Assembly (NCBI GenBank): GCA_964412235.1
Contig: CAYPNT010000021.1
Span: 1 to 35,649, forward strand
Source: JAYZQT01 sp964412235
GTDB lineage: Bacteria; Pseudomonadota; Alphaproteobacteria; MPNO01; UBA830
DNA length: 35,649 nt
Direction of reading: 5' to 3'
Shown here one piece after another: positions 23,872-32,535 of the stretch. Numbering within the stretch: position 1 is the stretch's first letter; every line of letters starts with the position of its first letter. The notes under the pieces were generated by a model, which was not told the origin of the DNA, did no database searches, and saw only the letters and a list, made by a program, of their open reading frames with translations. The translations under genes and the position numbers were made by a program.

Positions 23872-25236
23872 ATGGTTGCACCCCCCCCTCAAAGTTCCGA
23901 GATTTTAACTGATTACCGGCAGCTTGTAGAGCATTTGGAAAATGGGTGTAAACCGCGTGAACAGTGGCGAATTGGTACGGAACACGAAAAGTTTGTCTTT
24001 GTCCGGGGCACAAATAAACCCGTTCCATACGATGGAAATCCGGGCATTAGGCGCTTTCTTGAGGGGTTGACGCGGTTTGGTTGGCAACCGGTGCTTGAGA
24101 ACGGTAATCCCATAGCGCTTACCATGGGCGACTGTAATATTTCGTTAGAACCGGGCGGACAACTAGAGTTATCCGGAGCACCCCTAAATAATATCCACCA
24201 AACCTGTGACGAAGTGCACACACATTTAGCCCAGGTTAAGGAGGTAGCCGAAGAACTAGGGGTCGGGCTTCTTGGTTCCGGTTTTATACCGAAGTGGAAG
24301 CGTTCCGAAATGCACTGGATGCCTAAGGGGCGCTATAAGATAATGCGCGAGTATATGCCAAAGAAAGGTTCCCTTGGCCTCGACATGATGCTTCGGTCGT
24401 GCACTGTCCAGGTTAATTTAGACTTTGAAAGCGAACGGGACATGGTCGAGAAATTTCGCATATCGGTCGCTTTGCAACCAATAGCAACAGCTTTGTTTGC
24501 GAATTCACCATTTCTTGAGGGAACGCTATCAGGATGGCAGTCTTATCGGAGCCACCTATGGGAGGATACAGATCCCGATCGTTGCGGAATACTCCCCTTT
24601 ATATTTGAGCCGGGAATGGGCTTCGAGAAATATACCGAATATGCATTAGATGTTCCGATGTATTTCATATATCGGGACGGAAGATACATTGACGTTTCTG
24701 GAGCATCATTCCGAGATTTTCTAGCTGGAGAATTGCCCGGACATCACGATGAATTGCCCAGTCTCAATGACTGGTCCGATCACTTAACAACAATATTCCC
24801 AGAGGTCAGGCTCAAAAATTATTTGGAGATGCGCGGAGCTGACGGCGGTCCATGGCGCAGACTATGTGCGTTGCCGGCACTATGGGTTGGATTATTGTAT
24901 GATTCAGATAGTCAAGCGGCAGCTTGGGACCTGGTCCGGAATTGGTCCATCGAAGAACATCATATGCTTCGGAAAACAGTTCCTAAGCATGCCCTGAACA
25001 CCGAATTTCGAGGCCAAAGACTCTCCAATATTGCGACTGAGGTTCTTGATATCGCGACGACCGGTCTTAAAGCGCGCGGAATTGTGGACTCCGAGGGCAA
25101 AGACGAAGCAGATTTTCTCAATACTTTGATGGAAATAGCAGAACGTGGATTTTCTCCGGCCGAAGAGCTTTCCCAGCTATTTGGGACTAGGTGGAAAAAA
25201 AACGTGGATCCGATGTACGAAGAGTGCGCGTACTAA
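23872..25236 (+). CDS. gshA: glutamate-cysteine ligase (plant/alphaproteobacterial GCS2 type)
   Basis: A 454-residue ATP-dependent ligase that makes gamma-glutamylcysteine, the first step of glutathione synthesis. It belongs to the GCS2 branch shared by plants and Alphaproteobacteria, recognisable by WRIGTEHEKFVFVRG (residues 37-51), EPGGQLELSGAP, MLRSCTVQVNLDF (around 175-187) and PFIFEPGMGFEKYTEYALDVPMYF. The C-terminus ends MYEECAY, typical of the branch. Glutathione is the carrier thiol for the persulfide dioxygenase-like enzyme at 6632, so this gene adds to the sulfur theme, although it is also a housekeeping gene. The start ATG at 23872 follows an AT-rich stretch without a clear Shine-Dalgarno. 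It converges on tldD. Confidence 0.96.
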   Translation: MVAPPPQSSEILTDYRQLVEHLENGCKPREQWRIGTEHEKFVFVRGTNKPVPYDGNPGIRRFLEGLTRFGWQPVLENGNPIALTMGDCNISLEPGGQLELSGAPLNNIHQTCDEVHTHLAQVKEVAEELGVGLLGSGFIPKWKRSEMHWMPKGRYKIMREYMPKKGSLGLDMMLRSCTVQVNLDFESERDMVEKFRISVALQPIATALFANSPFLEGTLSGWQSYRSHLWEDTDPDRCGILPFIFEPGMGFEKYTEYALDVPMYFIYRDGRYIDVSGASFRDFLAGELPGHHDELPSLNDWSDHLTTIFPEVRLKNYLEMRGADGGPWRRLCALPALWVGLLYDSDSQAAAWDLVRNWSIEEHHMLRKTVPKHALNTEFRGQRLSNIATEVLDIATTGLKARGIVDSEGKDEADFLNTLMEIAERGFSPAEELSQLFGTRWKKNVDPMYEECAY

Positions 25237-25249
25237 TTCTCCAGCGAGC

Positions 25250-25265
25250 AGCGCCGGCCGGCGCT
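25250..25265. terminator. perfect 16-bp GC-rich palindrome between convergent gshA and tldD
   Basis: AGCGCCGGCCGGCGCT can fold as a six-pair stem with a four-base loop. It lies 14 bp after the gshA stop and 35 bp from the tldD stop, a good place for a bidirectional terminator. No T-run follows on either strand, so intrinsic termination is doubtful. Confidence 0.35.
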
Positions 25266-25300
25266 CACGAGATAACCCGTCTAATCGTCATCAATGTCTG

Positions 25301-26734
25301 CTATGTGGCTGTACCCCCTACAGTTAGACCTTTTACCAAAAGACTGGGTTGGCCGACACCAACAGGCACGCCCTGTCCATCCTTGCCGCACGTTCCAACA
25401 CCAGGATCTAGCATCATGTCGTTGCCAATCATTTTTACTTTTGTGAGAACGTCCGGACCATTTCCTATTAACGTAGCCCCTTTGACAGGGCTACTGACTT
25501 TTCCATTTTCGATTAGGTAAGCTTCGGCCGCTGAAAAAACAAATTTTCCTGATGTTATGTCCACTTGGCCGCCCCCAAAATTTACGGCATACAAACCTGA
25601 TTTTACCGAAGAAAGAATTTCTTCTGGTTCATAATTACCGGCATGCATGTAAGTATTTGTCATCCGCGGCATTGGCGCATAGGCAAAACTCTCGCGTCTC
25701 CCATTGCCTGTGGGCTCCATTCCCATTAGGCGAGCATTCTGTCGGTCTTGCATATACCCAACAAGCACGCCATCGTCGATTAACACAGTGTTGGAGGTCG
25801 GTGTGCCTTCGTCATCAACGGTTAAGGAACCGCGTCGATCAGTTAAAGTGCCATCATCAACAACCGTAACCCCGCGTGACGCAATTCGTTCCCCCATTAG
25901 TCCCGAGAATGCACTAGTTTTTTTTCTGTTAAAGTCTCCTTCTAAGCCGTGGCCAATTGCTTCATGCAGAAGAATTCCGGGCCAGCCGGGGCCGAGCACT
26001 ACGTCCATTTCTCCTGCTGGAGCTGAGATGGAACCCAGATTTACCAAGGCCTGACGAAGGGCCTCATCAATCTGTTGTTTCCAGTTAGTGGGCTTTATGT
26101 ATGTGTGGTAACCGGTTCGGCCACCCGTACCGTGGCTACCCGTCTCCATTCTCTCACCTTCACTGCAAATTACAGTGACGTTTATCCGAACGAGTGGTCG
26201 AATATCTTCCCGCCTTTCACCATCAGCACGGATTATCTGAACCGCTTGCCATTCGCCGGAGATTGAAGCTGAAAATTGTACCACCCTGTTATCAAGACCC
26301 CTTGCATATGAATCCATGTCCTCCAATAACTTAACTTTTTCTTTGAAATCGATTTCTCCAAGTGGATTGATATCCGAGTAAAGCGCAGTATTTGTTTTCT
26401 TGAGGTCAAGTGTTGTTGACCCCCCGTTTCCGCTTCTTACTCCCCGAACGGTTTCGCCGGCTCGTTTTATTGCTCCCTCAGAAAGTTCTGACGCATGGGC
26501 ATAACCAGTCGTCTCGCCGGACACCGCGCGCAAGCCAAACCCCTGGGTTGTGTCGAACGTTGCACTCTTCAACCTACCGTCGTCAAATATGAGGGCTTCA
26601 GACTGGCTGTACTCTAAAAACAACTCTCCGTCCTCAGAACCTTCTAGCGAGTCAGACACAACTCTCTTGATTCGCACTTCATCCATATCCGTACGATTAT
26701 AAAAAAGCTCACTGGGACTTATAGAGATACTCAT
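25301..26734 (-). CDS. tldD: TldD metalloprotease subunit
   Basis: A 477-residue protein of the TldD/PmbA family. With TldE it forms a zinc protease that trims microcin B17 and unfolded peptides in E. coli. The metal motif HEAIGHGLEGDFNRK (HExxxH at residues 257-262) marks it as TldD rather than TldE/PmbA, which lacks the motif. The conserved C-terminal DPGVGTCGKDGQ supplies the third ligand (Cys). Other landmarks are FDDGRLKSATFDTTQGFGLRAV near residues 50-71 and GGRTGYH at 204-210. The length is normal. AAAGG lies upstream of the ATG at 26734. It is divergent from the cox cluster, its usual alphaproteobacterial neighbour. The tldE/pmbA partner is not in the window. Confidence 0.95.
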   Translation of the reverse strand: MSISISPSELFYNRTDMDEVRIKRVVSDSLEGSEDGELFLEYSQSEALIFDDGRLKSATFDTTQGFGLRAVSGETTGYAHASELSEGAIKRAGETVRGVRSGNGGSTTLDLKKTNTALYSDINPLGEIDFKEKVKLLEDMDSYARGLDNRVVQFSASISGEWQAVQIIRADGERREDIRPLVRINVTVICSEGERMETGSHGTGGRTGYHTYIKPTNWKQQIDEALRQALVNLGSISAPAGEMDVVLGPGWPGILLHEAIGHGLEGDFNRKKTSAFSGLMGERIASRGVTVVDDGTLTDRRGSLTVDDEGTPTSNTVLIDDGVLVGYMQDRQNARLMGMEPTGNGRRESFAYAPMPRMTNTYMHAGNYEPEEILSSVKSGLYAVNFGGGQVDITSGKFVFSAAEAYLIENGKVSSPVKGATLIGNGPDVLTKVKMIGNDMMLDPGVGTCGKDGQGVPVGVGQPSLLVKGLTVGGTAT

Positions 26735-27107
26735 GTTTACCTTTCTGACAAAGCTGAACCGATAATATGAACCGTTATATTTTCCACGTCACCCCCGAAA
26801 AAATTGTTCCAAATATCGCCAAACACTTGGTTTTCTGAGACATTAGGTGGCTAAACTCGGAAAAAGAAACAATCTACGTTCAAAATTCAATTACTTCGCC
26901 GGGTGTTTTCATCGCGTTGGAAGTAGATGATAAAGGCGCCTAATCTGCGACAATGCGCGCGGCTTGTTAACTATAGGCTCAATGGGTTATTTTCTGGCTT
27001 TGAGGTGACCTTTAATTTATTGGTTTCTGAAGATGTCCCTGGAGCGTGCCTCAGTGCTCAGGGGTAGAGAAATTATAGCCGGACTTTACGTGAACGGACC
27101 CCGAACA
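26735..27107. other. intergenic region between divergent tldD and coxB
   Basis: About 300-370 bp, depending on the coxB start. It contains the 13-bp tandem repeat at 26756-26781 and a weak plus-strand promoter candidate TTGTTA (26964-26969), 17 bases, TTATTT (26987-26992). I see no convincing small gene, RNA gene or terminator in it. It must hold the promoters of both tldD and the cox operon. Confidence 0.6.
26756..26781. repeat. tandem 13-bp direct repeat upstream of tldD
   Basis: GAACCGATAATAT (26756-26768) is followed directly by GAACCGTTATATT (26769-26781); ten of thirteen positions agree. It lies about 20 bp before the tldD ATG, in the region where its -10 would be expected (TATTAT on the minus strand). 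Confidence 0.4.
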
Positions 27108-27950
27108 ATGCAGATTGCAACTAGGATTATTTGTTTCCTTACAATGCTTGGAACCCTTGCAATTCCAAGTATAGCATCCGCCGCTCAACCTAAACCGTGG
27201 CAGATGGATTTTCAGACCGCAGCGACACCACTGATGGAGCAGATTAAAAGTTTCCATGATTTGTTGCTCATCATTATTACGTTAATCAGCGTTTTTGTTC
27301 TTGGCCTTCTTGTGCTTGTGATGGTCAAATTCAATGAGAAAGCTAACCCCAATCCGAGCCGTACTACCCATAACACATTGATTGAGGTCTTGTGGACCGT
27401 TGTTCCCGTTGTCATTTTGGTTGTTATTGCAATCCCATCATTCAGGTTGCTGTACTTTTCCGATGTTATTCCAAAGGCGGATATGACTATTAAGGCTACG
27501 GGGAACCAGTGGTATTGGAGCTACGAATACCCAGATCACGGGAAATTTTCTTTTGACGCTAATATGATTGCGGACGCCGATTTAAAACCAGGTCAGATTC
27601 GGTTGTTGGAGACGGATAACAGAATTGTAGTACCGGTAGACACGGTTGTTCGTGTGCAGGTAACGGCGGCTGACGTTATTCATTCATGGGCAGTTCCAGC
27701 ATTTGGAGTAAAGCTTGATGGTGTGCCGGGGAGGTTAAACGAAACGTGGTTTGGTCCGGTCAAAAAAGAGGGCGTTTATTACGGTCAGTGCTCAGAATTG
27801 TGTGGTATTCGCCATGGGTTTATGCCGATTGCTGTGGAAGTTGTATCCAAGGAAAAATTTAACAGCTGGGTAGCAAAGGCACAAAAAGAATTCGCGTCCA
27901 ATCATCCGGGGCAGCAACCTAGGATGTTTGCACAGATCAAATACGAATAA
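27108..27950 (+). CDS. coxB: cytochrome c oxidase subunit II
   Basis: A 280-residue subunit II of an aa3-type cytochrome c oxidase. It receives electrons from cytochrome c through the binuclear CuA centre. Residues 1-25 form a signal peptide ending in SIASA; two transmembrane helices follow at about 51-73 and 93-113. The periplasmic cupredoxin domain has the aromatic GNQWYWSYEYP patch (132-142) and the complete CuA set His192, Cys228, Glu230, Cys232, His236 and Met239. I chose the ATG at 27108 because it places the signal peptide at the N-terminus. An in-frame ATG at 27033 would add 25 residues and cannot be excluded. It is the first gene of the cox cluster, 14 bp before coxA. Confidence 0.95.
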   Translation: MQIATRIICFLTMLGTLAIPSIASAAQPKPWQMDFQTAATPLMEQIKSFHDLLLIIITLISVFVLGLLVLVMVKFNEKANPNPSRTTHNTLIEVLWTVVPVVILVVIAIPSFRLLYFSDVIPKADMTIKATGNQWYWSYEYPDHGKFSFDANMIADADLKPGQIRLLETDNRIVVPVDTVVRVQVTAADVIHSWAVPAFGVKLDGVPGRLNETWFGPVKKEGVYYGQCSELCGIRHGFMPIAVEVVSKEKFNSWVAKAQKEFASNHPGQQPRMFAQIKYE

Positions 27951-27964
27951 AGGTCGAGAGAAAA

Positions 27965-29587
27965 ATGGCAGACGCACACGCGACACACGATCATCACGAG
28001 AACCACCCTACCGGCTGGCGGAGGTTTGTCTACTCAACCAATCATAAAGATATCGGCACGATGTATTTAATCTTCGCCATTGTTGGTGGGTTAATCGGTG
28101 GAGCGATGTCCATAATATTTCGTGCGGAGCTAGCAGCCCCAGGGGATGGGATCCTTGGAGGCGACTACCATATGTATAACGTCTTGGTCACTGCGCATGG
28201 GCTTATCATGATCTTTTTTATGGTAATGCCGGCTATGATTGGGGGGTTTGGAAATTGGATAGTCCCACTCATGATAGGGGCGCCAGACATGGCTTTCCCG
28301 CGTATGAATAACATAAGTTTTTGGCTCCTAGTCCCCGCATTTCTGCTGTTACTGGCGTCTCCGTTTGTCGCGGGCCCCGCTGGCGGAGACGGTGTAGGCG
28401 GCGGCTGGACAATTTATCCGCCTCTATCTTCCACGACGGGCCAACCTGGTCCGGCGGTCGATCTCGCTATCTTTGCTCTTCACCTCGCTGGGGCCTCGTC
28501 AATACTTGGGGCGGCAAACTTCATTACAACGATCTTTAATATGCGTGCACCGGGAATGACGCTTCATAAGATGCCATTGTTTGTTTGGTCAATTTTGGTG
28601 ACAGCGTTTTTGTTGCTTCTGTCTCTTCCCGTTTTGGCTGGAGCAATAACGATGCTTTTAACCGATAGAAATTTTGGTACGGCGTTCTTTGATGCGGCAG
28701 GTGGGGGCGATCCCATTTTGTTCCAGCACCTATTTTGGTTTTTTGGACATCCAGAAGTTTATATTTTAATTCTTCCGGGCTTTGGAATTGTAAGCCAAAT
28801 AGTTTCAACGTTTTCAAAGAAACCCGTATTTGGATATCTCGGTATGGCGTATGCTATGGTCGCAATTGGGGTTGTTGGATTTATAGTGTGGGCCCATCAC
28901 ATGTACACGGTTGGCATGAGTGTAGATACTAAAGCCTATTTTACCGCCGCCACAATGGTGATTGCGGTGCCTACCGGTATAAAAATCTTTAGTTGGATAG
29001 CGACAATGTGGGGCGGCTCGATCCGCTTTACCACCCCCATGTTGTGGTCAATTGGTTTTATCTTTCTATTTACCGTTGGGGGGGTAACCGGGGTGGTTTT
29101 GGCTAACGCCGGCGTTGATAATGCGATGCACGATACCTACTATGTTGTCGCACATTTCCATTATGTACTGTCACTCGGTGCTGTGTTTACGATATTCGCC
29201 GGTTTTTATTATTGGTTTCCAAAAATGACGGGCCGTATGATTAATGAGGGGCTGGGTAAATTACATTTTTGGCTTACATTCATAGGTGTTAACCTCACAT
29301 TTTTCCCCATGCACTTTGCCGGAATGGCTGGAATGCCGAGACGGATTCCCGATTATCCCGACGCATTTGCTGGTTGGAATATAATTGCAAGTTATGGGTC
29401 TTATATTAGCGCGGTCGGAGTTCTAGTTTTCTTATACGCGGTTTGGCGCGGTTTTGTGACTGGTGAAAAAGTCGCCGAGAACCCATGGGGTGAAGGCGCG
29501 ACGACCCTTGAGTGGACCTTGCCGTCGCCGCCGGCTTTTCACTCGTACGATGCACTGCCTGAGATTAAGGATGAGGGAACCCACTAG
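27965..29587 (+). CDS. coxA: cytochrome c oxidase subunit I
   Basis: A 540-residue heme-copper oxidase catalytic subunit with twelve transmembrane helices. It carries heme a, heme a3 and CuB, and pumps protons. The heme a ligand is His78 in TAHGLIM. The CuB His262 and cross-linked Tyr266 lie in GHPEVYILILPGFG with Glu264, the A1-type (mitochondrial-like) signature. WAHHMYTVG, DTKAYFTAAT (K-channel Lys) and the late HDTYYVVAHFHYVLS with the remaining heme ligands are present. So it is an A1 aa3 oxidase, not a cbb3 or ba3 enzyme. A GAGAG Shine-Dalgarno precedes the ATG. It is followed 8 bp later by ctaB. Confidence 0.98.
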   Translation: MADAHATHDHHENHPTGWRRFVYSTNHKDIGTMYLIFAIVGGLIGGAMSIIFRAELAAPGDGILGGDYHMYNVLVTAHGLIMIFFMVMPAMIGGFGNWIVPLMIGAPDMAFPRMNNISFWLLVPAFLLLLASPFVAGPAGGDGVGGGWTIYPPLSSTTGQPGPAVDLAIFALHLAGASSILGAANFITTIFNMRAPGMTLHKMPLFVWSILVTAFLLLLSLPVLAGAITMLLTDRNFGTAFFDAAGGGDPILFQHLFWFFGHPEVYILILPGFGIVSQIVSTFSKKPVFGYLGMAYAMVAIGVVGFIVWAHHMYTVGMSVDTKAYFTAATMVIAVPTGIKIFSWIATMWGGSIRFTTPMLWSIGFIFLFTVGGVTGVVLANAGVDNAMHDTYYVVAHFHYVLSLGAVFTIFAGFYYWFPKMTGRMINEGLGKLHFWLTFIGVNLTFFPMHFAGMAGMPRRIPDYPDAFAGWNIIASYGSYISAVGVLVFLYAVWRGFVTGEKVAENPWGEGATTLEWTLPSPPAFHSYDALPEIKDEGTH

Positions 29588-29595
29588 GCTGAACG

Positions 29596-30537
29596 ATGGC
29601 AGAGCGACCCATTAACATAACAAACGGCAGCGCGGCGCCGGCAGATACACTCAAGGACCATTCCGTCCTGGATTTCATTGTCCTCCTTAAACCGAGGGTA
29701 ATGTCGCTTGTTGTGTTTACTGGCTTTGCCGGTTTGTTTGTGGCCCCCGGAGAAATTCACCCGGTTATCGCGGCAATCTCTATCCTATGCATAGCCGTAG
29801 CAACCGGGGCATCTGGGGCCATAAATATGTGGTTTGAAAGAGACCTTGATGCCAAAATGGCGCGCACTAAAAACAGACCTATTCCAGCGGGTCGGATCCA
29901 AGCTGAGACAGCTCTGGCGTTTGGGGTGGTTCTCGCGGGTGGCTCTGTCATGGTTATGGGCCTGGGTGTTAATTGGGTGGCAGCGGCGTTGCTTGCTTTG
30001 GCGATTGGTTTCTATGTTTTTATCTATACGATATGGCTTAAACCGCGAACGCCGCAGAATATTGTAATTGGTGGCGCGGCGGGTGCATTTCCCCCGATGA
30101 TTGGTTGGGCGGCTGTTACGGCTGATGTTGGCTTGGGCGGTATCGCACTTTTCGCCTTAATATTCACCTGGACACCACCACATTTTTGGGCGCTTTCCCT
30201 TTATAAGGTGGACGACTATGAACAAGCCGGCATCCCCATGCTTCCCGTTGTGTCCGGCGTTCGAGAGACTAAACGGCAGATACTACTCTACACACTATTA
30301 TTATTACCCGTGTCGTTAATCCCCTGTTTCGTTGGTATAGCAAGCATCTGGTGGGGTGGGCTTGCATTAGTTCTCGGGGGAATATTCGTTTTCTTTAGTA
30401 TAGTATTATTTTCTGATGAAACAGAGCGTAGACCGCGTCAAATGTTTAGTTTCTCGTTGTTTTACCTTTCAATTCTATTTGCTGGCTTGATCGTCGATGT
30501 TTTGGTAAGCCGCCTGTACCAAGGTTTCTTGGTATGA
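29596..30537 (+). CDS. ctaB: protoheme IX farnesyltransferase (heme O synthase)
   Basis: A 313-residue UbiA-superfamily membrane enzyme that adds a farnesyl group to heme b to make heme O, the precursor of heme A in the aa3 oxidase. The prenyl-diphosphate motif NMWFERDLDAKMARTKNRPIPAG is at about residues 76-98 and a second polar loop, DDYEQAGIPMLPVVSG, follows the TWTPPHFWALSLYK segment typical of CtaB/COX10. About eight or nine transmembrane helices are visible. Farnesyl diphosphate would come from the ispA product and heme through HemA, both encoded in this window. Its stop overlaps the next small gene by 4 bp (ATGA). Confidence 0.96.
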   Translation: MAERPINITNGSAAPADTLKDHSVLDFIVLLKPRVMSLVVFTGFAGLFVAPGEIHPVIAAISILCIAVATGASGAINMWFERDLDAKMARTKNRPIPAGRIQAETALAFGVVLAGGSVMVMGLGVNWVAAALLALAIGFYVFIYTIWLKPRTPQNIVIGGAAGAFPPMIGWAAVTADVGLGGIALFALIFTWTPPHFWALSLYKVDDYEQAGIPMLPVVSGVRETKRQILLYTLLLLPVSLIPCFVGIASIWWGGLALVLGGIFVFFSIVLFSDETERRPRQMFSFSLFYLSILFAGLIVDVLVSRLYQGFLV

Positions 30538-30668
30538 AAGAGCAAATATCGGAAATGCATAAGAAACGCCGAGGCCGAAATATTGCGCTGGCGCTGGCGA
30601 TTTTTGCAGTGGCAGTATTATTTTACGTGATGTCTATTGTTCGTATGTCGGACGGGACCGGCAGCTGA
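30534..30668 (+). CDS. small single-span membrane protein of the cox cluster (CoxF-like)
   Basis: A 44-residue protein read from the sequence between ctaB and ctaG. A basic N-terminus (residues 1-15, with KKRRGR at 10-15) is followed by one hydrophobic helix, NIALALAIFAVAVLFYVMSIV (16-36), and a short polar tail. The ATG overlaps the ctaB stop (ATGA) and the stop is one base before the ctaG ATG, so it is embedded in the operon with no spare bases. Small proteins of this type sit at the same place in many alphaproteobacterial oxidase operons and are often called CoxF; their function in assembly is poorly known. Its short length would make it easy to miss. Confidence 0.8.
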   Translation: MKEQISEMHKKRRGRNIALALAIFAVAVLFYVMSIVRMSDGTGS

Positions 30669-30669
30669 G

Positions 30670-31257
30670 ATGGGACGAAATCTGAAATCTCGTAATAGGA
30701 TGCTGGCAGGAATTTCTTTTGCCGGGGCTGCTGCGATGGTTGGGGCTGCTTTTGCCGCGGTTCCGCTGTATGAGGTGTTCTGCCAGGTGACGGGTTATGG
30801 TGGCGCGACGCAGATCGCGAGTAATTTGCCTTCGCAGACGTTGGATCGAAGAATAATGATCCGCTTTAATGCCGACGTCGACAGAAAATTGCCGTGGGTG
30901 GTTAATCCCCTTCAAGACAGTATCAACGTGAAAGTGGGCGAAAATCGGCTGGCTTTTTATCGGGCAAAAAACTTATCTCAACAACCAATTACCGGCACCG
31001 CGGCGTTTAATGTCACACCGGCAAAAGCAGGGTTGTATTTTAGTAAAATAGATTGTTTTTGTTTTACCGAACAAAAACTTAAAGCAGGGGCGATAGTTGA
31101 CATGCCAGTCTCCTTTTTTGTCGACCCCGAAATCGCCAAAGACCCAAACCTAAAAGACGTTACGACAATTACGCTTTCCTATTCTTTTTTTCAGTCGGAC
31201 AACGATGTAGACCGTACTGCACAGATAAGGAAAGCGGCTTTCTACACGGACGGCTAA
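30670..31257 (+). CDS. ctaG: cytochrome c oxidase assembly protein CtaG/Cox11
   Basis: A 195-residue copper chaperone that inserts CuB into subunit I. It has an N-terminal cytoplasmic tail, one transmembrane anchor (about residues 12-34, ending VPLYEVFCQVTGYGG) and a periplasmic immunoglobulin-like domain. The copper-binding motif CFCF has Cys129 and Cys131, followed by the conserved FTEQKL. PWVVNPLQDSINVKVGE is also typical. I chose the ATG at 30670, which directly follows the stop of the small upstream gene; an upstream TTG at 30637 would add an unlikely N-terminal extension inside that gene. Confidence 0.95.
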   Translation: MGRNLKSRNRMLAGISFAGAAAMVGAAFAAVPLYEVFCQVTGYGGATQIASNLPSQTLDRRIMIRFNADVDRKLPWVVNPLQDSINVKVGENRLAFYRAKNLSQQPITGTAAFNVTPAKAGLYFSKIDCFCFTEQKLKAGAIVDMPVSFFVDPEIAKDPNLKDVTTITLSYSFFQSDNDVDRTAQIRKAAFYTDG

Positions 31258-31276
31258 ACAACGGAGTATCAGAAAT

Positions 31277-32107
31277 ATGGTACCGCCTGCAGAATCCGGC
31301 GCCAGCGCCACAGAGTATGACTATCACGGGCATAAACATCCCTATCATCTTGTAGACCCAAGCCCCTGGCCTTTTATAGGTTCTATATCGGCATTGGTGT
31401 TGGCCGTGGGAGCCGCACTTTATATGCACGAAGAAGTAAGCTGGGTCATGATACTCGGCTTTCTGGGTGTCCTTGTTACGATGGCTGGATGGTTTTGGGA
31501 GGTCATCAAAGAAGCTGAATATCGCGGTTTTCACAACCCGGTCGTTCAAGTGGGTATGCGCTACGGAATGGCGTTATTCATAGCGTCCGAGGTAATGTTT
31601 TTTGTTGCTTGGTTCAGGGCGTATTTCAATGCCGCTTTGTTTCCAACTGAACAGATTTCTGCGCAGTGGCCACCCCCAGGTGTTGAGACCTTTGATACCT
31701 GGGATTTGCCATTTTTAAATACTCTGATTTTATTGATGTCGGGGATAACTGTTACGTGGGCGCACCATGCTCTTCGTGAAAACGATCGTAAGCATTTTAT
31801 GCAAGGCCTTGGGCTTACGATTTTTCTGGGTATTTGTTTCACCTGTGTTCAGGCCTACGAATACAGCCATGCGGCTTTCGGATTTCGAGATGGAATCTAT
31901 CCGTCTACCTTTTATATGGCTACTGGCTTTCATGGTTTTCACGTTTTAGTAGGTACAATTTTTCTGATAGTTTGTTTTTTTCGCGGACGTGCGGGTCACT
32001 TTAAATCTGAACACCATTTCGGGTTTGAGGCGGCAGCGTGGTATTGGCATTTTGTTGACGTCGTGTGGTTGTTCTTATTCATTTGTATTTATTGGTGGGG
32101 ACGGTAA
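31277..32107 (+). CDS. coxC: cytochrome c oxidase subunit III
   Basis: A 276-residue subunit III with seven transmembrane helices that stabilises the proton-pumping oxidase. The N-terminal HKHPYHLVDPSPWPFIGSISAL, the EASEVMFF-like segment FIASEVMFFVAWFRAYF, the TFYMATGFHGFHVLVGTIFL stretch and the C-terminal AAWYWHFVDVVWLFLFICIYWWG are all characteristic. The insertion between helices III and IV (PTEQISAQWPPPGVETFDTW) is the usual alphaproteobacterial form. It follows ctaG by 19 bp and precedes the DUF983 gene by 35 bp. Confidence 0.97.
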   Translation: MVPPAESGASATEYDYHGHKHPYHLVDPSPWPFIGSISALVLAVGAALYMHEEVSWVMILGFLGVLVTMAGWFWEVIKEAEYRGFHNPVVQVGMRYGMALFIASEVMFFVAWFRAYFNAALFPTEQISAQWPPPGVETFDTWDLPFLNTLILLMSGITVTWAHHALRENDRKHFMQGLGLTIFLGICFTCVQAYEYSHAAFGFRDGIYPSTFYMATGFHGFHVLVGTIFLIVCFFRGRAGHFKSEHHFGFEAAAWYWHFVDVVWLFLFICIYWWGR

Positions 32108-32142
32108 ACGGGTTTTCGCGTTGGCCCCCGAAATAGCGCCGA

Positions 32143-32535
32143 ATGGAAAAAACTCAATTTTGGCCGGAGCTTTCGCCACTTAAAACGGGCATGAGTTGCA
32201 AATGCCCAAGGTGCGGGCTCGGTAACCTCTTCCGTGGCATTCTTGATGTCCGTCCCATTTGTGACAATTGCAAACTTAATTTGTCGTCCAATGATATTGG
32301 TGACGGAGCGACGGTATTTGTTATTCTAATTCTCGGAGCCCTAGTTGTTACACTGGCACTCTGGTTTGAAGCAACAATGAAGCCACCGATATGGGTGCAT
32401 CTTATAGTCTGGGTTCCGGTTATTAGTGTTTCATCACTGCTGTTGCTTAGACCGGTCAAAGCTATTTTGATAGGCTTTCACTACAAGAATCTTCGCCATA
32501 AATATATTTCCGGAGATAATGTTAAAAATTCGTAG
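32143..32535 (+). CDS. DUF983 family membrane protein
   Basis: A 130-residue protein of the DUF983 family. It has an N-terminal zinc-ribbon-like pair, CKCPRCG (Cys19, Cys21, Cys24) and CDNC (Cys40, Cys43), followed by two transmembrane helices (about 56-74 and 80-100). Between and after them are the family motifs LNLSSNDIGDGATVFVI and a basic end. DUF983 genes lie between coxC and surf1 in many Alphaproteobacteria, so a role in oxidase assembly is inferred from context; no biochemical function is established to my knowledge. It overlaps surf1 by 17 bp. Confidence 0.9.
   Translation: MEKTQFWPELSPLKTGMSCKCPRCGLGNLFRGILDVRPICDNCKLNLSSNDIGDGATVFVILILGALVVTLALWFEATMKPPIWVHLIVWVPVISVSSLLLLRPVKAILIGFHYKNLRHKYISGDNVKNS

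Noticed and set aside
30637..30669. Longer ctaG beginning at TTG 30637.
   Set aside because: It lies inside the 44-residue gene and adds an atypical N-terminus; the ATG at 30670 fits the family.
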